The position numbers were made by a program, and so were the translations under genes. Positions 24,625 to 33,072 of a stretch of 64,000 nt of DNA are shown piece after piece; within the stretch, counting starts at the first letter, position 1, and each line of letters begins with the position of its first letter. Source of the DNA: JAHCHG01 sp965214585 (GTDB taxonomy: Bacteria > Acidobacteriota > Blastocatellia > Pyrinomonadales > Pyrinomonadaceae); contig OZ243957.1 of assembly GCA_965214585.1 (NCBI GenBank), forward strand, positions 1,922,001 to 1,986,000. Direction: 5' to 3'. The notes beneath the pieces were generated by a model. That model was not told the origin of the DNA. It ran no database searches and saw nothing but the letters and a program-made list of their open reading frames with translations.

Positions 24625-26079
24625 TTACTTGCAGAAAATCAAAATTGCCCGAACTTCTTCATTAAAACTTTTTTCGCTGAATTGCTTTTTGATCGAGCAG
24701 TTCTTTCGATAAAACATTTGTTTTGGCGTTTCCGTTTCCTTCCAATTATTTATGCGATAAACAAACCAAAACTTTTTCTCGCTGATATTACCGAACGGAA
24801 TTTCCTTTACAGAATTTCGCTTGCAGCTTTGATAATTGTCAAGAGCATTTTCCAAAGGTTGAGAAGTCCATTTCTCGGTTGTGTAAATCTTCTGTCGTGA
24901 ATTTTCCTGAGAGTTGTATTTAACAATCTGATCGGTAAGTTTCAGCCAATTAATTCTGTTTTGATAATAAAACGCATTCCAACTGCCGACTCCAGCCGAC
25001 CATAAAACAGCAAGTGTCAAAATTAAAGTTCTCAGGCGAATATCGCTTATTCTGTTTACGGCGAGTGCTGAAAGAATCATATACGGAACGGCTGCAATAA
25101 TAAGATAACGATAGTTAAATATGGATATTGATATAAAACGACTGACGAGAAAGGCTGAAAAAATCGGAAAAAACGAAAATACTGCCAAAAATCTGAAAAC
25201 TATCCAATCTTCGCTGTTTTTGCTTTTTATAATTTGCCAAAACCACAAAATCAACGGAAGACCAAGAAAAATACATCCTAAAGTTGTGCCGAATCTAATC
25301 GGCAATGCTCCGTGAAGTTCGGCGAAAAACAGATAAACATCGGAAATTTGCGGTTTGTTTATCCAGCTTAAATTTTGGGAAAGTCCTCGTTTCTCGATAA
25401 TTTTCAGATAAACAAAATACGCCCACGGCACGAAACTAATTACCAAAACGACGCTTTGCAGAAAATACTTCAGCAAAAGATTTCTGTGCCAAAGGCAAAT
25501 ATAAATAAATTGAACCAAGACGACAAACCAGCCGAAATACTGCGTGTAAATTAACAGAAAATTGACGAAAAACAGCAGAAATAAAACGCCCGAATCCGAT
25601 TTCTCGCGGAGAAGTTTCGCAAACAGCCAAATTGAAACCAGACTGAGAAATTGCAAAAGACTATACATACGCAATTCCTGCGCGTAGAAAATTAAATAGT
25701 TGTTAAAGGAAACAAAGATAAAAGCCGTCAGGAATTCGATCTTTTTGAGTTTTAGTTCCCGCGTCAATAAATAGAAGGGAATAATTGAGAGCAATGAAAA
25801 GAGAAACGGTAAGCCTTTTAACCACAACAAATAATCCGCCGCCCAAATTTTTAACAAAACATAAAAAAGAGGCGGATGAACAATGTCATCAATAACAGTC
25901 TGAAATAAAAAACTCCAACTTCCTTCGACAGCCCGCAAACTGAAAACTTCATCAAGCCATAAACCATAATCGGCAATGCGCCAAAGTCTGAAACTCAAAA
26001 AGGCGAAACCGATAAATATAAAAATTGCTTGATAAATTTTTTTGTTATTGCTGATATTGTCGTAAAAATTTGTCATCAA
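24625..26079 (-). CDS. GT39/ArnT-like membrane glycosyltransferase
   Basis: 484 residues with roughly ten membrane helices. Near the N terminus YGLWLDEVFSLRAVEG holds the catalytic W-x-D-E motif of the dolichyl-phosphate-mannose mannosyltransferase fold (GT39/GT83). This lies in the first extracytoplasmic loop, where the acidic residue binds metal and sugar-phosphate lipid. FVSFNNYLIFYAQELRMYSL (a Q-E-x-R/x-Y motif) is also typical. The enzyme would move a sugar from a polyprenyl-phosphate donor to a protein or lipid at the periplasmic face. The donor and acceptor are unknown. The soluble C-terminal domain is short. It is convergent to the flippase-like gene. Confidence 0.82.
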   Translation of the reverse strand: MMTNFYDNISNNKKIYQAIFIFIGFAFLSFRLWRIADYGLWLDEVFSLRAVEGSWSFLFQTVIDDIVHPPLFYVLLKIWAADYLLWLKGLPFLFSLLSIIPFYLLTRELKLKKIEFLTAFIFVSFNNYLIFYAQELRMYSLLQFLSLVSIWLFAKLLREKSDSGVLFLLFFVNFLLIYTQYFGWFVVLVQFIYICLWHRNLLLKYFLQSVVLVISFVPWAYFVYLKIIEKRGLSQNLSWINKPQISDVYLFFAELHGALPIRFGTTLGCIFLGLPLILWFWQIIKSKNSEDWIVFRFLAVFSFFPIFSAFLVSRFISISIFNYRYLIIAAVPYMILSALAVNRISDIRLRTLILTLAVLWSAGVGSWNAFYYQNRINWLKLTDQIVKYNSQENSRQKIYTTEKWTSQPLENALDNYQSCKRNSVKEIPFGNISEKKFWFVYRINNWKETETPKQMFYRKNCSIKKQFSEKSFNEEVRAILIFCK

Positions 26080-26203
26080 AGGATAGAAAAAGTTTAATCG
26101 AATATTTTTTCACAAATATTTATAAGATAAAATCGAAAATGTAAAGAAATAAATTTTATTAATGATTTGGAGAGCGAAGAAAATATATATTTTTTTTTGC
26201 GGC

Positions 26204-26232
26204 TTGTCACTTCGCAGCGCGTTCCCTATACT
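26204..26232 (+). promoter_or_regulatory. Candidate sigma-70 promoter of ribH-nusB
   Basis: TTGTCA at 26204-26209 and TATACT at 26227-26232 with an exact 17-nt spacer, giving a leader of about 33 nt to the ribH start. No FMN riboswitch could fit in so short a leader. Confidence 0.6.
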
Positions 26233-26271
26233 TATAGACAGTAAATTTCGCTTGTTTGAAGGAGAATAATT

Positions 26272-26793
26272 TTGCAGCCGAAAGTTCATCAGGGACTACT
26301 TAATGCCAACGATTTCAGTTTTGCGATTGTCGCATCGCGTTGGAACGATTTTTTGACATCAAAACTGATCGAAGGTGCGCTCGACGCGCTCGAAAGGCTC
26401 GGCGCGGACGAAAAAGCGGTTGAAATTTTTAAAGTTCCGGGTTCGTTTGAACTTCCGCTGACGGCACTCAAGGTTGCCAACAGCGGGAAATTTGACGCGG
26501 TGATCTGCATCGGAACGGTGATTCGCGGCGAAACTCCGCATTTTGAATATGTCGCGGGCGAAGCGGCAAAGGGCATCGGACAGGCTTCGATAAAATCGGG
26601 CGTTCCGGTTTTATTCGGTGTCGTAACCGCCGATACGCTCGAACAGGCGATTAATAGAACAGGCGTAAAAGCCGGAAACAAAGGGTTTGAAGTAGCAATG
26701 TCGGCAGTCGAACTCGTTAATTTATACAAAACTATGGACGGCGGAAAAAAATCCGGCAAGGGAAAAGATAAAGTTTTTCCGCACGTCGTTTGA
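26272..26793 (+). CDS. ribH: 6,7-dimethyl-8-ribityllumazine synthase
   Basis: 173 residues. It condenses 5-amino-6-ribitylaminouracil with 3,4-dihydroxy-2-butanone 4-phosphate, the penultimate step of riboflavin synthesis. Motifs are complete: FAIVASRWNDFLTSKL at the N terminus, KVPGSFELPLTA, CIGTVIRGETPHFEYV (phosphate and catalytic loop), and PVLFGVVTADTLEQA. Translation starts at TTG (26272): GAAGGAG lies 7 nt before it and no better start exists. A short lysine-rich tail (GGKKSGKGKDK) extends past the family core. The stop overlaps the in-frame codons just before nusB, the classic ribH-nusB pairing. Cytosolic, forming icosahedral or pentameric shells in known members. Confidence 0.95.
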   Translation: MQPKVHQGLLNANDFSFAIVASRWNDFLTSKLIEGALDALERLGADEKAVEIFKVPGSFELPLTALKVANSGKFDAVICIGTVIRGETPHFEYVAGEAAKGIGQASIKSGVPVLFGVVTADTLEQAINRTGVKAGNKGFEVAMSAVELVNLYKTMDGGKKSGKGKDKVFPHVV

Positions 26794-26804
26794 AAACAAG
26801 GATT

Positions 26805-27296
26805 ATGGGAACTCGGCGAAAGGCGCGTGAATGCGCTTTGCAGATGTTATTTGCGGCAGATGTTGCCAAAACGCAAAAGAGCGTTTTGACCGGCACTTAT
26901 TGGGACGAACTCGGCAGCGAAGAATTTGACGATGCAATGCGCGAATTCTCCAACAAGCTGGCTGTCGGTGCTTTGCGCGAAATCGAAACTGTTGACGAGC
27001 ATATTCGCCAACGCGCCGAACATTGGCGCATCGAGCGAATGGCGATTGTTGACCGCAATGTTTTGCGGCTCGCGGTTTACGAATTTCTGTTTGAAGACAC
27101 GCCGCACACGGTTGTTATCAACGAAGCTCTGGAAATCGCCCGCCGGTTTTCAACTCCCGAAGCAACGCAGTTTATCAACGGAATTTTAGATGCTATCAAA
27201 TACGATCTGGCAAAAAAATCCGCCAAAAATGATAATTCTCCCGACGATGCGGATAAAAAAAAACCGTCTGAAAAAATTCGCGCTTCGTCCGTGTAA
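26805..27296 (+). CDS. nusB: Transcription antitermination factor NusB
   Basis: 163 residues from the ATG at 26805 (MGTRRKARECALQMLF), the normal family start; a TTG at 26790 is possible because it overlaps the ribH stop. All-helical NusB features are visible: RRKARECALQMLFAAD, LRLAVYEFLF and the C-terminal VVINEALEIARRFSTPEATQFINGILDAI. NusB binds boxA RNA with S10 to allow transcription through rRNA operons. It follows ribH, a very common arrangement. A short lysine- and aspartate-rich tail extends beyond the core. Confidence 0.93.
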   Translation: MGTRRKARECALQMLFAADVAKTQKSVLTGTYWDELGSEEFDDAMREFSNKLAVGALREIETVDEHIRQRAEHWRIERMAIVDRNVLRLAVYEFLFEDTPHTVVINEALEIARRFSTPEATQFINGILDAIKYDLAKKSAKNDNSPDDADKKKPSEKIRASSV

Positions 27297-27348
27297 ATTT
27301 CCGTGTGAAAATATTTTCTGCTTTGAAATCTGATGAAAATTTCCGAAT

Positions 27349-28632
27349 ATGGAAAATCTGCACCGCCAATTTCTCGATAAATCCGCCGCCGATCTCACAA
27401 AATTAACCGAAAATCTGCAAAAATCGCGGACAATTTCGGCTGAACTGCGCCGCAAATGTTTTCGCACGCTTCATACGATAAAGGGAACTGCCCAAACCTT
27501 CGGTTTTGAGAACGCGGGCTTTCTCGCTCACGAACTCGAAAATCTTTTGGCAAGCGGGAAAAATGATGAAAATTTTTCAGACGCACGGGTTTTTATTGAA
27601 GGTTTGGTTTTTTTACAAAAACTTCTCAAAAATACCGATTTTGAACTGCCGCAAAATTTTCTCAATAAAATATACCGTCTGATTCCGAAATCTTCACAAA
27701 AAAAAGATTTTTCGCTGAATTTAATCGGGCGGATTCCCTTTGAATTTACAAAAACGCTTTCCAGACAAGAGAAAAACGCGCTCGTTTCGGCTTTAGAAGA
27801 CGGGAAAAATTTGTTTTGTGTCGAAGTAAAATTCGCTTTGAAAAACTTTGCCGAAGAATTCAAAAACTTTCGCGCCGAATTGAGCAGAAACGGCGAAATT
27901 ACGGCGGCTTTTCCGGGTGCAAATTCACCGGATAAAATCGGTTTCCGGTTTATTTTGAACGGAAACGCGGAAACTTCTGATGTCGAAAAAACTATCGAAC
28001 CTTTTTCAGCCAAGATAATTTACAAAAAGTTATCAGGAAATATTCCCGACAGTTTGCCGAAAATTTTGGACGAAATAATCGCTCACGGAAAAGATGTTGC
28101 GGAAAGATCAGGCAAAAAAGTCGAATTTGAAATTGCGGCAGATGAACTAAAAATATCAGCCGAAAATCTCAAACTCATTTTCGATATTCTTCTGCATTTG
28201 GTCAGAAACGCCGTTGACCACGCGATTGAAACTCCGAAAAACAGGGAAAAAGCCGGAAAAAACGCAAACGGAAAAATCAGAATTTCTGCGGAAAATGTTG
28301 ATCGAAACGATTTGCTTTTGCAGTTTTCAGACGACGGAAAGGGAATTGACCGCGGGAAATTAAAAGCAAAGGCTCTGGAGAAAAATTTTATCACAAACGC
28401 CGAAAATCTGAGCGAAAAAGCAACGCTCGAATTGATTTTTCAATCAGAACTTTCAACCGCCGATCATCTGACGGAAATTTCCGGGCGCGGCGTAGGACTC
28501 GACGTGGTGAAAAGTTTAATCGTAGAAAAAGGCGGAAAAATCAGCGTCGGAAGCGAAAAAGGAAAGGGAACAAGTTTCAAAGTTTTTTTGCCGAAATTTT
28601 GCAGCGATCAAACATTAGTAAATGAAATCTAA
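27349..28632 (+). CDS. CheA-like histidine kinase lacking a CheW-like domain
   Basis: 427 residues. An Hpt domain (about 1-100) has the phospho-acceptor segment RTLHTIKGTAQTFGF, histidine at position 42. A middle part (about 126-230: VEVKFALKNFAEEFKNFRAE, then GFRFILNG) resembles the P2 or response-regulator-binding domain of CheA. The ATPase domain follows: N box HLVRNAVDHAIE, G1 box DDGKGID, G2 box GRGVGLDVVK and G3 box KGKGTSFKVFLP, close to CheA. Canonical CheA ends with a CheW-like P5 domain that docks to receptor arrays; here the protein ends right after the ATPase domain. No che genes are nearby. It may be a stand-alone phosphorelay kinase. Its last codons overlap the next gene by 11 nt. 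Confidence 0.85.
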   Translation: MENLHRQFLDKSAADLTKLTENLQKSRTISAELRRKCFRTLHTIKGTAQTFGFENAGFLAHELENLLASGKNDENFSDARVFIEGLVFLQKLLKNTDFELPQNFLNKIYRLIPKSSQKKDFSLNLIGRIPFEFTKTLSRQEKNALVSALEDGKNLFCVEVKFALKNFAEEFKNFRAELSRNGEITAAFPGANSPDKIGFRFILNGNAETSDVEKTIEPFSAKIIYKKLSGNIPDSLPKILDEIIAHGKDVAERSGKKVEFEIAADELKISAENLKLIFDILLHLVRNAVDHAIETPKNREKAGKNANGKIRISAENVDRNDLLLQFSDDGKGIDRGKLKAKALEKNFITNAENLSEKATLELIFQSELSTADHLTEISGRGVGLDVVKSLIVEKGGKISVGSEKGKGTSFKVFLPKFCSDQTLVNEI

Positions 28633-29293
28633 AAAGTGTAAATTTTCTCCACATAAATTGCGAAAATTTGATTTCCGCAAATACGTTTTTTTATTGCCGG
28701 TAATATGTTTTTTTATTTTCAGTTTGTCGAACGCGGACGCGGCGGCGCAGAATTATCCTGATAAAATTCGCGGTTACAAAGTTTACGAAGCGAAAATTGA
28801 CGTAAAAACCGAAGGCGGCGAAGATTCGGAAAAAGCGGATTCGGGCGAAAATGAAGCACTTGTCAAAATCGGCGAACCGGAAATTGTTGACGTTTCGCTG
28901 ATCGGCATTACGCTCGAACTTCCGATTGAAATCGAATCTTTGGAGCAAAGCGGAAAAATTGATTTTCTGACGTTTCACGATTTCGAGGTTAATACTTTGA
29001 AGGTCGAGGTCGAAGAATACAAAGAATCTTTCGGGTTTAAGAAAAATGAAAAACTGATTTTGCCGAAACCTCTCAGAATTTTTATCAACACAAAGGAAAT
29101 GCTGCGCGGAGCGTTGCAGGAATGGCGCGACTCGAAAAAAGTCTGGCAAATTACGGGCAGAATTTTTGTTTTCGGAAAGTTCAAAAAATCAATTTTCAAA
29201 TTCAAACGCGTCGTTCCGATTGAAATTGATACGACGATTGAAAATCCGCTGATCGGTAATAAACAGAGCGAATTTACTGGTTTTTTATTGTGA
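28622..29293 (+). CDS. Secreted or anchored protein of unknown function, coupled to the CheA-like kinase
   Basis: 223 residues, overlapping the end of the CheA-like kinase gene, so translationally coupled. A basic N terminus is followed by a hydrophobic segment (FLLPVICFFIFSLSNADA) with an A-A-A-Q-like cleavage site near residue 43. The mature part is acidic, then mostly beta-like, with repeated alternating patterns such as VDVSLIGITLELPIEIESLE and FKRVVPIEIDT. I do not recognise a family. The coupling suggests it works with the kinase, possibly as a periplasmic sensor or effector; that is inference only. Confidence 0.65.
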   Translation: MKSKKCKFSPHKLRKFDFRKYVFLLPVICFFIFSLSNADAAAQNYPDKIRGYKVYEAKIDVKTEGGEDSEKADSGENEALVKIGEPEIVDVSLIGITLELPIEIESLEQSGKIDFLTFHDFEVNTLKVEVEEYKESFGFKKNEKLILPKPLRIFINTKEMLRGALQEWRDSKKVWQITGRIFVFGKFKKSIFKFKRVVPIEIDTTIENPLIGNKQSEFTGFLL

Positions 29294-29296
29294 CAT

Positions 29297-29350
29297 AATG
29301 CCGAATGCCGAATTATCATTTATTAATTAATCATCCGGCATTGATAATTA
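29297..29350. repeat. Heptamer array with inverted partner (AATGCCG type)
   Basis: AATGCCG AATGCCG AATTATC (29298-29318), answered by a right arm whose complement reads TAATTATCAATGCCGGAT (29333-29350). It forms a hairpin in the 180-bp gap after the kinase-coupled gene and may act as its terminator. Confidence 0.55.
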
Positions 29351-29475
29351 TATTGCAATAAAAATATCCGAATCAAAGACATCGAAAAATGACTCTGCAA
29401 ACTTAACGCTTATTTTTGATTTGCTTTAGGTTTTGAACGCTTTTTTGATTTATCATCTTTCATCTGCAAAAGTTT

Positions 29476-30522
29476 ATGAAAAATTTTCTGATTTACGGCG
29501 CGAACGGATACACGGGCGAACTTATTGCGAAAGAAGCGGTTAAGCGCGGTTTGCAGCCGATTCTCGGCGGGCGCAGTCAAAACAAGATCGAGCCTTTGGC
29601 GAAAGAATTGGGTTTGACATTTCGCACGTTCGCGCTCGAAGACAAAAAATCGCTCGAATACACGCTCAAAGAAGTTGATTTCGTGCTGCACTGCGCGGGA
29701 CCTTTTTCGCTGACTTCGGAACAGATGATTAAAGCGTGTCTGCGGCTCGGCAAACATTATCTCGATATTACGGGCGAAATCGCGGTTTTTGAGCAGATGG
29801 CACAGCGCGACGAGCAGGCGAAAAAAGCCGGCATTATGATTATGCCCGGAGGCGGTTTTGATGTCGTGCCGTCGGATTGTCTGGCGAAACATCTGAAAAA
29901 TCGTCTGCCGGACGCGGTTGATCTGGTTCTGGCTTTTTACGGTTTGGGCGAAATTTCGCACGGAACGCAGAAAACGATGACGATGAACGTCGGGCGCGGC
30001 GGCGCGATTCGCAAAAACGGCGAGATAGTCCGCGTTCCGGCGGCTTTTGAAACGAGAGAAATTGATTTTGGTCGGGCGACGAAAACGGGCGTGACAATTC
30101 CTTGGGGCGACGTTTCGACGGCTTTTTATTCAACCGATATTCCGAATATAAAAGTTTTTACAGTCGTTCCCGAAAAGATGATTACGCTTTTGAAAATGAG
30201 CCGCTACGTCGGCTGGCTGCTGGCATCAGAGCCTTTTCAGAGCATTCTGCAAAGCCGTATTTCCGAAGGCGGTCCGAGCCGGGAAGAACGCGAACAAGGC
30301 GCGACTTATTTGTGGGGAAAGGCGGCGGACGAAAACGGAAACTTTGTCGAATCGCGTGTTTTTGCGCCCGAAGCATATAAATTTACGGTTTTGAGCGCGT
30401 TGAAAATTGCCGAAAAAGTGCTGAACGATGATTTTTGCGTCGGTTTTCAAACTCCTGCAAAATGTTACGGTGCGGATTTGGTTTTGGAAATCGAAGGCGT
30501 TTCGCGCGAAGATGTCGGGTAG
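29476..30522 (+). CDS. Saccharopine dehydrogenase-like NAD(P)-binding oxidoreductase (trans-acting enoyl reductase family)
   Basis: 348 residues. The N terminus FLIYGANGYTGELIAKEAV is a Rossmann fold G-A-x-G-x-T/x-G dinucleotide site. FVLHCAGPFSLTSEQM and HYLDITGE are characteristic of the saccharopine dehydrogenase NADP-binding family, as is MPGGGFDVVPSDCLAKHL. Family members reduce varied substrates, including enoyl groups in lipid pathways in mycobacteria; the real substrate here is unknown. It stands alone on the plus strand between the kinase-coupled gene and the CbbQ-like ATPase, separated by heptamer hairpins on both sides. Confidence 0.85.
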   Translation: MKNFLIYGANGYTGELIAKEAVKRGLQPILGGRSQNKIEPLAKELGLTFRTFALEDKKSLEYTLKEVDFVLHCAGPFSLTSEQMIKACLRLGKHYLDITGEIAVFEQMAQRDEQAKKAGIMIMPGGGFDVVPSDCLAKHLKNRLPDAVDLVLAFYGLGEISHGTQKTMTMNVGRGGAIRKNGEIVRVPAAFETREIDFGRATKTGVTIPWGDVSTAFYSTDIPNIKVFTVVPEKMITLLKMSRYVGWLLASEPFQSILQSRISEGGPSREEREQGATYLWGKAADENGNFVESRVFAPEAYKFTVLSALKIAEKVLNDDFCVGFQTPAKCYGADLVLEIEGVSREDVG

Positions 30523-30553
30523 TTTGCAAACGGTGCGGCGTAAATTTATGATT

Positions 30554-30637
30554 TTAGTTATTGGTTAGCTGTTAGTCGTTAGTTGTTAGCTGTTGTTTGA
30601 TTCTTCACAGCTAACAGCCAACGGCTAACGGCTAACA
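30554..30637. repeat. Heptamer array with inverted partner (GTTAGCT type)
   Basis: The left arm runs GTTAGCT GTTAGTC GTTAGTT GTTAGCT; the right arm AGCTAAC AGCCAAC GGCTAAC GGCTAAC. Period 7 is plain on both sides. It lies 15 nt before the CbbQ-like start. Confidence 0.8.
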
Positions 30638-30651
30638 TTTTACAAAAGTTT

Positions 30652-31455
30652 ATGGAATTAGCAGTAGAAAAATACAAAGTGGAAAACGAGCCGTTTTATT
30701 TGCCGGTTGGTAGTGAAGTCGAGCTTTTTGAAGCGGCATACAAAGCGAAACTTCCGGCGATGCTCAAAGGTCCGACAGGTTGCGGAAAGACCAGATTTGT
30801 CGAATATATGGCGCATAAAATGAATCGTCCGCTGATAACGGTGGCGTGCCACGAAGATTTGTCGGCGACGGATTTGGTCGGCAGATTTCTGCTCGAAGCG
30901 GATGAAACCGTCTGGCACGACGGACCTCTGACGAAAGCCGTGCGCGAAGGCGCGATTTGTTATCTCGATGAAGTCGTGGAAGCGAGAAAGGACACGGTTG
31001 TTATAATTCATCCGCTGACCGACGACAGGCGGCGTTTGCCGATTGAAAAACGCGGCACGGTTTTGGAAGCACCGCCGGAATTTATGCTTGTCGTTTCTTA
31101 CAATCCGGGTTATCAGTCAATCTTAAAAGACTTAAAACAGTCAACCAGACAACGCTTCGTCGCAATGGAATTTGATTATCCGAATCAGGAAGCCGAAACG
31201 GAAATCGTCGCCAAAGAAGGCGGAATTGACGAACAGGCGGCGAAAGATTTGGTAATAATCGGGCAAAAAGTGCGTAATTTGCGCGGACACGGACTCGAAG
31301 AAGGAGTTTCCACGCGCCTCTTGATTTATGCGGCGCAGATGATCGCGCAGGGAATTTCGCCGATTGACGCGGCGGAAGTCGCCATTGTTTCGCCGATTAC
31401 CGACGACAGAGAATTACAGAGAAGCATCCGGGAAATTGTAACGACGATTATTTGA
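30652..31455 (+). CDS. CbbQ/NorQ/GpvN-type AAA+ ATPase
   Basis: 267 residues, one AAA+ domain of the MoxR/CbbQ kind. Walker A is KGPTGCGKTRF, Walker B is AICYLDEVVEA, sensor 1 VVSYNPGYQ, and an arginine-finger region QSTRQRFVAMEF. CbbQ-type ATPases act with a von Willebrand factor A partner (CbbO/NorD) to remodel metal or Rubisco enzymes, opening an inhibited active site. No such partner gene is visible nearby; the next gene is the IS element transposase. If a partner existed downstream it was displaced by the insertion, or it is elsewhere. No strong ribosome site precedes the ATG. Confidence 0.87.
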   Translation: MELAVEKYKVENEPFYLPVGSEVELFEAAYKAKLPAMLKGPTGCGKTRFVEYMAHKMNRPLITVACHEDLSATDLVGRFLLEADETVWHDGPLTKAVREGAICYLDEVVEARKDTVVIIHPLTDDRRRLPIEKRGTVLEAPPEFMLVVSYNPGYQSILKDLKQSTRQRFVAMEFDYPNQEAETEIVAKEGGIDEQAAKDLVIIGQKVRNLRGHGLEEGVSTRLLIYAAQMIAQGISPIDAAEVAIVSPITDDRELQRSIREIVTTII

Positions 31456-31540
31456 TTAACGGCGGCAGGTTTTTAAGGAAGGGAAAAAAGAACTTAGAGG
31501 CTGTTTTAAAAGTGTATCGCCGGCTTCCAGCCGGCTGTCG

Positions 31541-32931
31541 CATTAGTTTCTACACATCTTTAAAATCTGTTTGCGAACCGATTATTTGTAAAAACTCTTT
31601 GGTTATTTCTTCTAGTTCTGCCGTCGTATAGCTTTCTAACACATCTATTAGCGTTAGAAACTGCCACATTCCGGCGAGTAGTGCCGGAATTGTGTATTCA
31701 ACTCCGCGTTTCATTAGTCTGCCGCTTAGTCTGATTAAAAACTTTCTTAGCTCCTTTGCTTTTTCTTCTTTGGATGCTGCTAATGCCCAGACGATCACGC
31801 AGACTTGTGCGACTATCATCAACCGTTTGGCGATTGCTTGTGCCGATTCTTGTTGCCATTGTTCCAAATGCTGTCCGCCTCTTTTGAGCAACTTGAAGAA
31901 ACTCTCGATTCGCCATCGCCAGTAATACCAAAGGGCAATCTCTTCTGCTTTTACTTGCCTTTGAACATTCGTCCATAACCGCCAAACCGCCAAGACTTTG
32001 CCTTTTTTATCCCGCACCTCAGATAACACATATCTCAATCTGATCGGCTTTCCTTTGATTAACTTTCGCTTATCGGGCTGCTCTTTGGTTGGACGTTTCG
32101 TGCGTCCTATTCGATCCAACACAACCTCCGTTTCAGCGACATACTGAAACGCTTTGCGTCCCGGATACTTGACTTCCCGAACATATTGAAAATCTTCCTT
32201 GATTCGCTCTTCGACTTCCTTGAGCAGCAAACTCTCCTCGCCTAATTTCACTCGCCGAACATCATTTGAACGAATCACGAACTGCCTTCCGCATCTGATA
32301 AATCTCCTCAAATGAAGCAGAGAATCGGCTTGTCTGTCAACTATGTGAACACACGGCTTGGCTAATCCGAGTCCTTCGACATAGCCGAATGTCCTGTTTA
32401 ATTCATCTAATTGCCGACGACGCGGCAAAGGCTTTTCGCGTCTTGATGAATGCACTCCATCGTCGGCTTCCAAGCCAATGTAAAGCGGTGCTAACGGTTC
32501 GCCTTCGATGTCAGACACCAGCAATGCACTTTGCAAAAAATAGCCCTGCTCCAAATTATTACATAATCTGATCCGATCGGCTTTGCTCTCGTGAGTCGTA
32601 TAGTTTAGATCGCTAAAATCGTGCATCACAAGTGCATATCTATTGACTTTAGAATCACTTACCTGCCCGGCATAATCAATCAGAGGTTCTGCCAAAGAAG
32701 GCAAACTAACTCGTTCATTAGCAAAAAAACGCCACGCCGCCTGTGCTGCCGCAAACGGCTCTTTTGTTTTTGGCAAGGCACGTAACCCGCTCGCCACCGA
32801 TTGTGATAGACTTAAATGTTGTCGCACCAGCATTTTATAACGTCTTTGCAGACGTGGTTCTAAATTCGGAACTTTTATTTCATACTTTCTGATATTATCA
32901 AAGAACCTTTAGACTTGTGTAGAAACTAATG
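31541..32931 (-). mobile_element. Intact IS4-family insertion sequence, 1391 bp
   Basis: Terminal inverted repeats of 16 bp are exact: CATTAGTTTCTACACA at 31541-31556 and TGTGTAGAAACTAATG at 32916-32931. The flanks show an 8-bp direct duplication GGCTGTCG (31533-31540 and 32932-32939). One transposase gene fills it. Ends, duplication and open frame are all intact, so the insertion is recent and probably still able to move. Confidence 0.95.
31550..32833 (-). CDS. IS4-family DDE transposase
   Basis: 427 residues. Acidic catalytic residues are at MHDFSDLNYT, HIVDRQADS and, after an inserted beta domain, the Y-(2)-R-(3)-E-(6)-K signature YWRWRIESFFKLLK, which defines the IS4 family (Tn5-like group). 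The N-terminal AQAAWRFFANERVSLPSL region is the DNA-binding part of these enzymes. It cuts and joins the element ends by a cut-and-paste reaction. The frame is full length with no interruption. It lies in the 1391-bp element with matching ends; the gene reads opposite to the ATPase gene upstream. Confidence 0.95.
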   Translation of the reverse strand: MLVRQHLSLSQSVASGLRALPKTKEPFAAAQAAWRFFANERVSLPSLAEPLIDYAGQVSDSKVNRYALVMHDFSDLNYTTHESKADRIRLCNNLEQGYFLQSALLVSDIEGEPLAPLYIGLEADDGVHSSRREKPLPRRRQLDELNRTFGYVEGLGLAKPCVHIVDRQADSLLHLRRFIRCGRQFVIRSNDVRRVKLGEESLLLKEVEERIKEDFQYVREVKYPGRKAFQYVAETEVVLDRIGRTKRPTKEQPDKRKLIKGKPIRLRYVLSEVRDKKGKVLAVWRLWTNVQRQVKAEEIALWYYWRWRIESFFKLLKRGGQHLEQWQQESAQAIAKRLMIVAQVCVIVWALAASKEEKAKELRKFLIRLSGRLMKRGVEYTIPALLAGMWQFLTLIDVLESYTTAELEEITKEFLQIIGSQTDFKDV

Positions 32932-33072
32932 GGCTGTCGTGGTGGCTTCCAGCCGCCACATTCTTAATTAGAACAGCGTAACTTTTTTATCAAAGCGTCG
33001 GCAAGATGCCGACCAGACTGCCGGCAAGATGCCGGCGATACACTTTTAAAATAGCCTCTTACATATTCCCGA

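Larger units (their letters stand above)
31496..33059. repeat. Palindromic REP-like element interrupted by the IS4-type insertion
   Basis: Left arm 31496-31535 and right arm 33020-33059 are largely reverse complements (core TTTTAAAAGTGTATCGCCGG). Inside are more GGC-type hairpins (GGCGGCTGGAAGCC and GTCGGCAAGATGCCGAC types). Without the insertion the element would be about 165 bp. It carries no gene. Confidence 0.8.

Noticed and set aside
26204..26271. FMN riboswitch before ribH
   Set aside because: The leader from the likely promoter is only about 33 nt, too short for the element, and its conserved blocks are not seen upstream.
29410..29961. A 183-codon minus-strand frame opposite the saccharopine dehydrogenase-like gene
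   Set aside because: Shadow of the real gene; Arg/Gln/Phe-rich with no recognisable domain.
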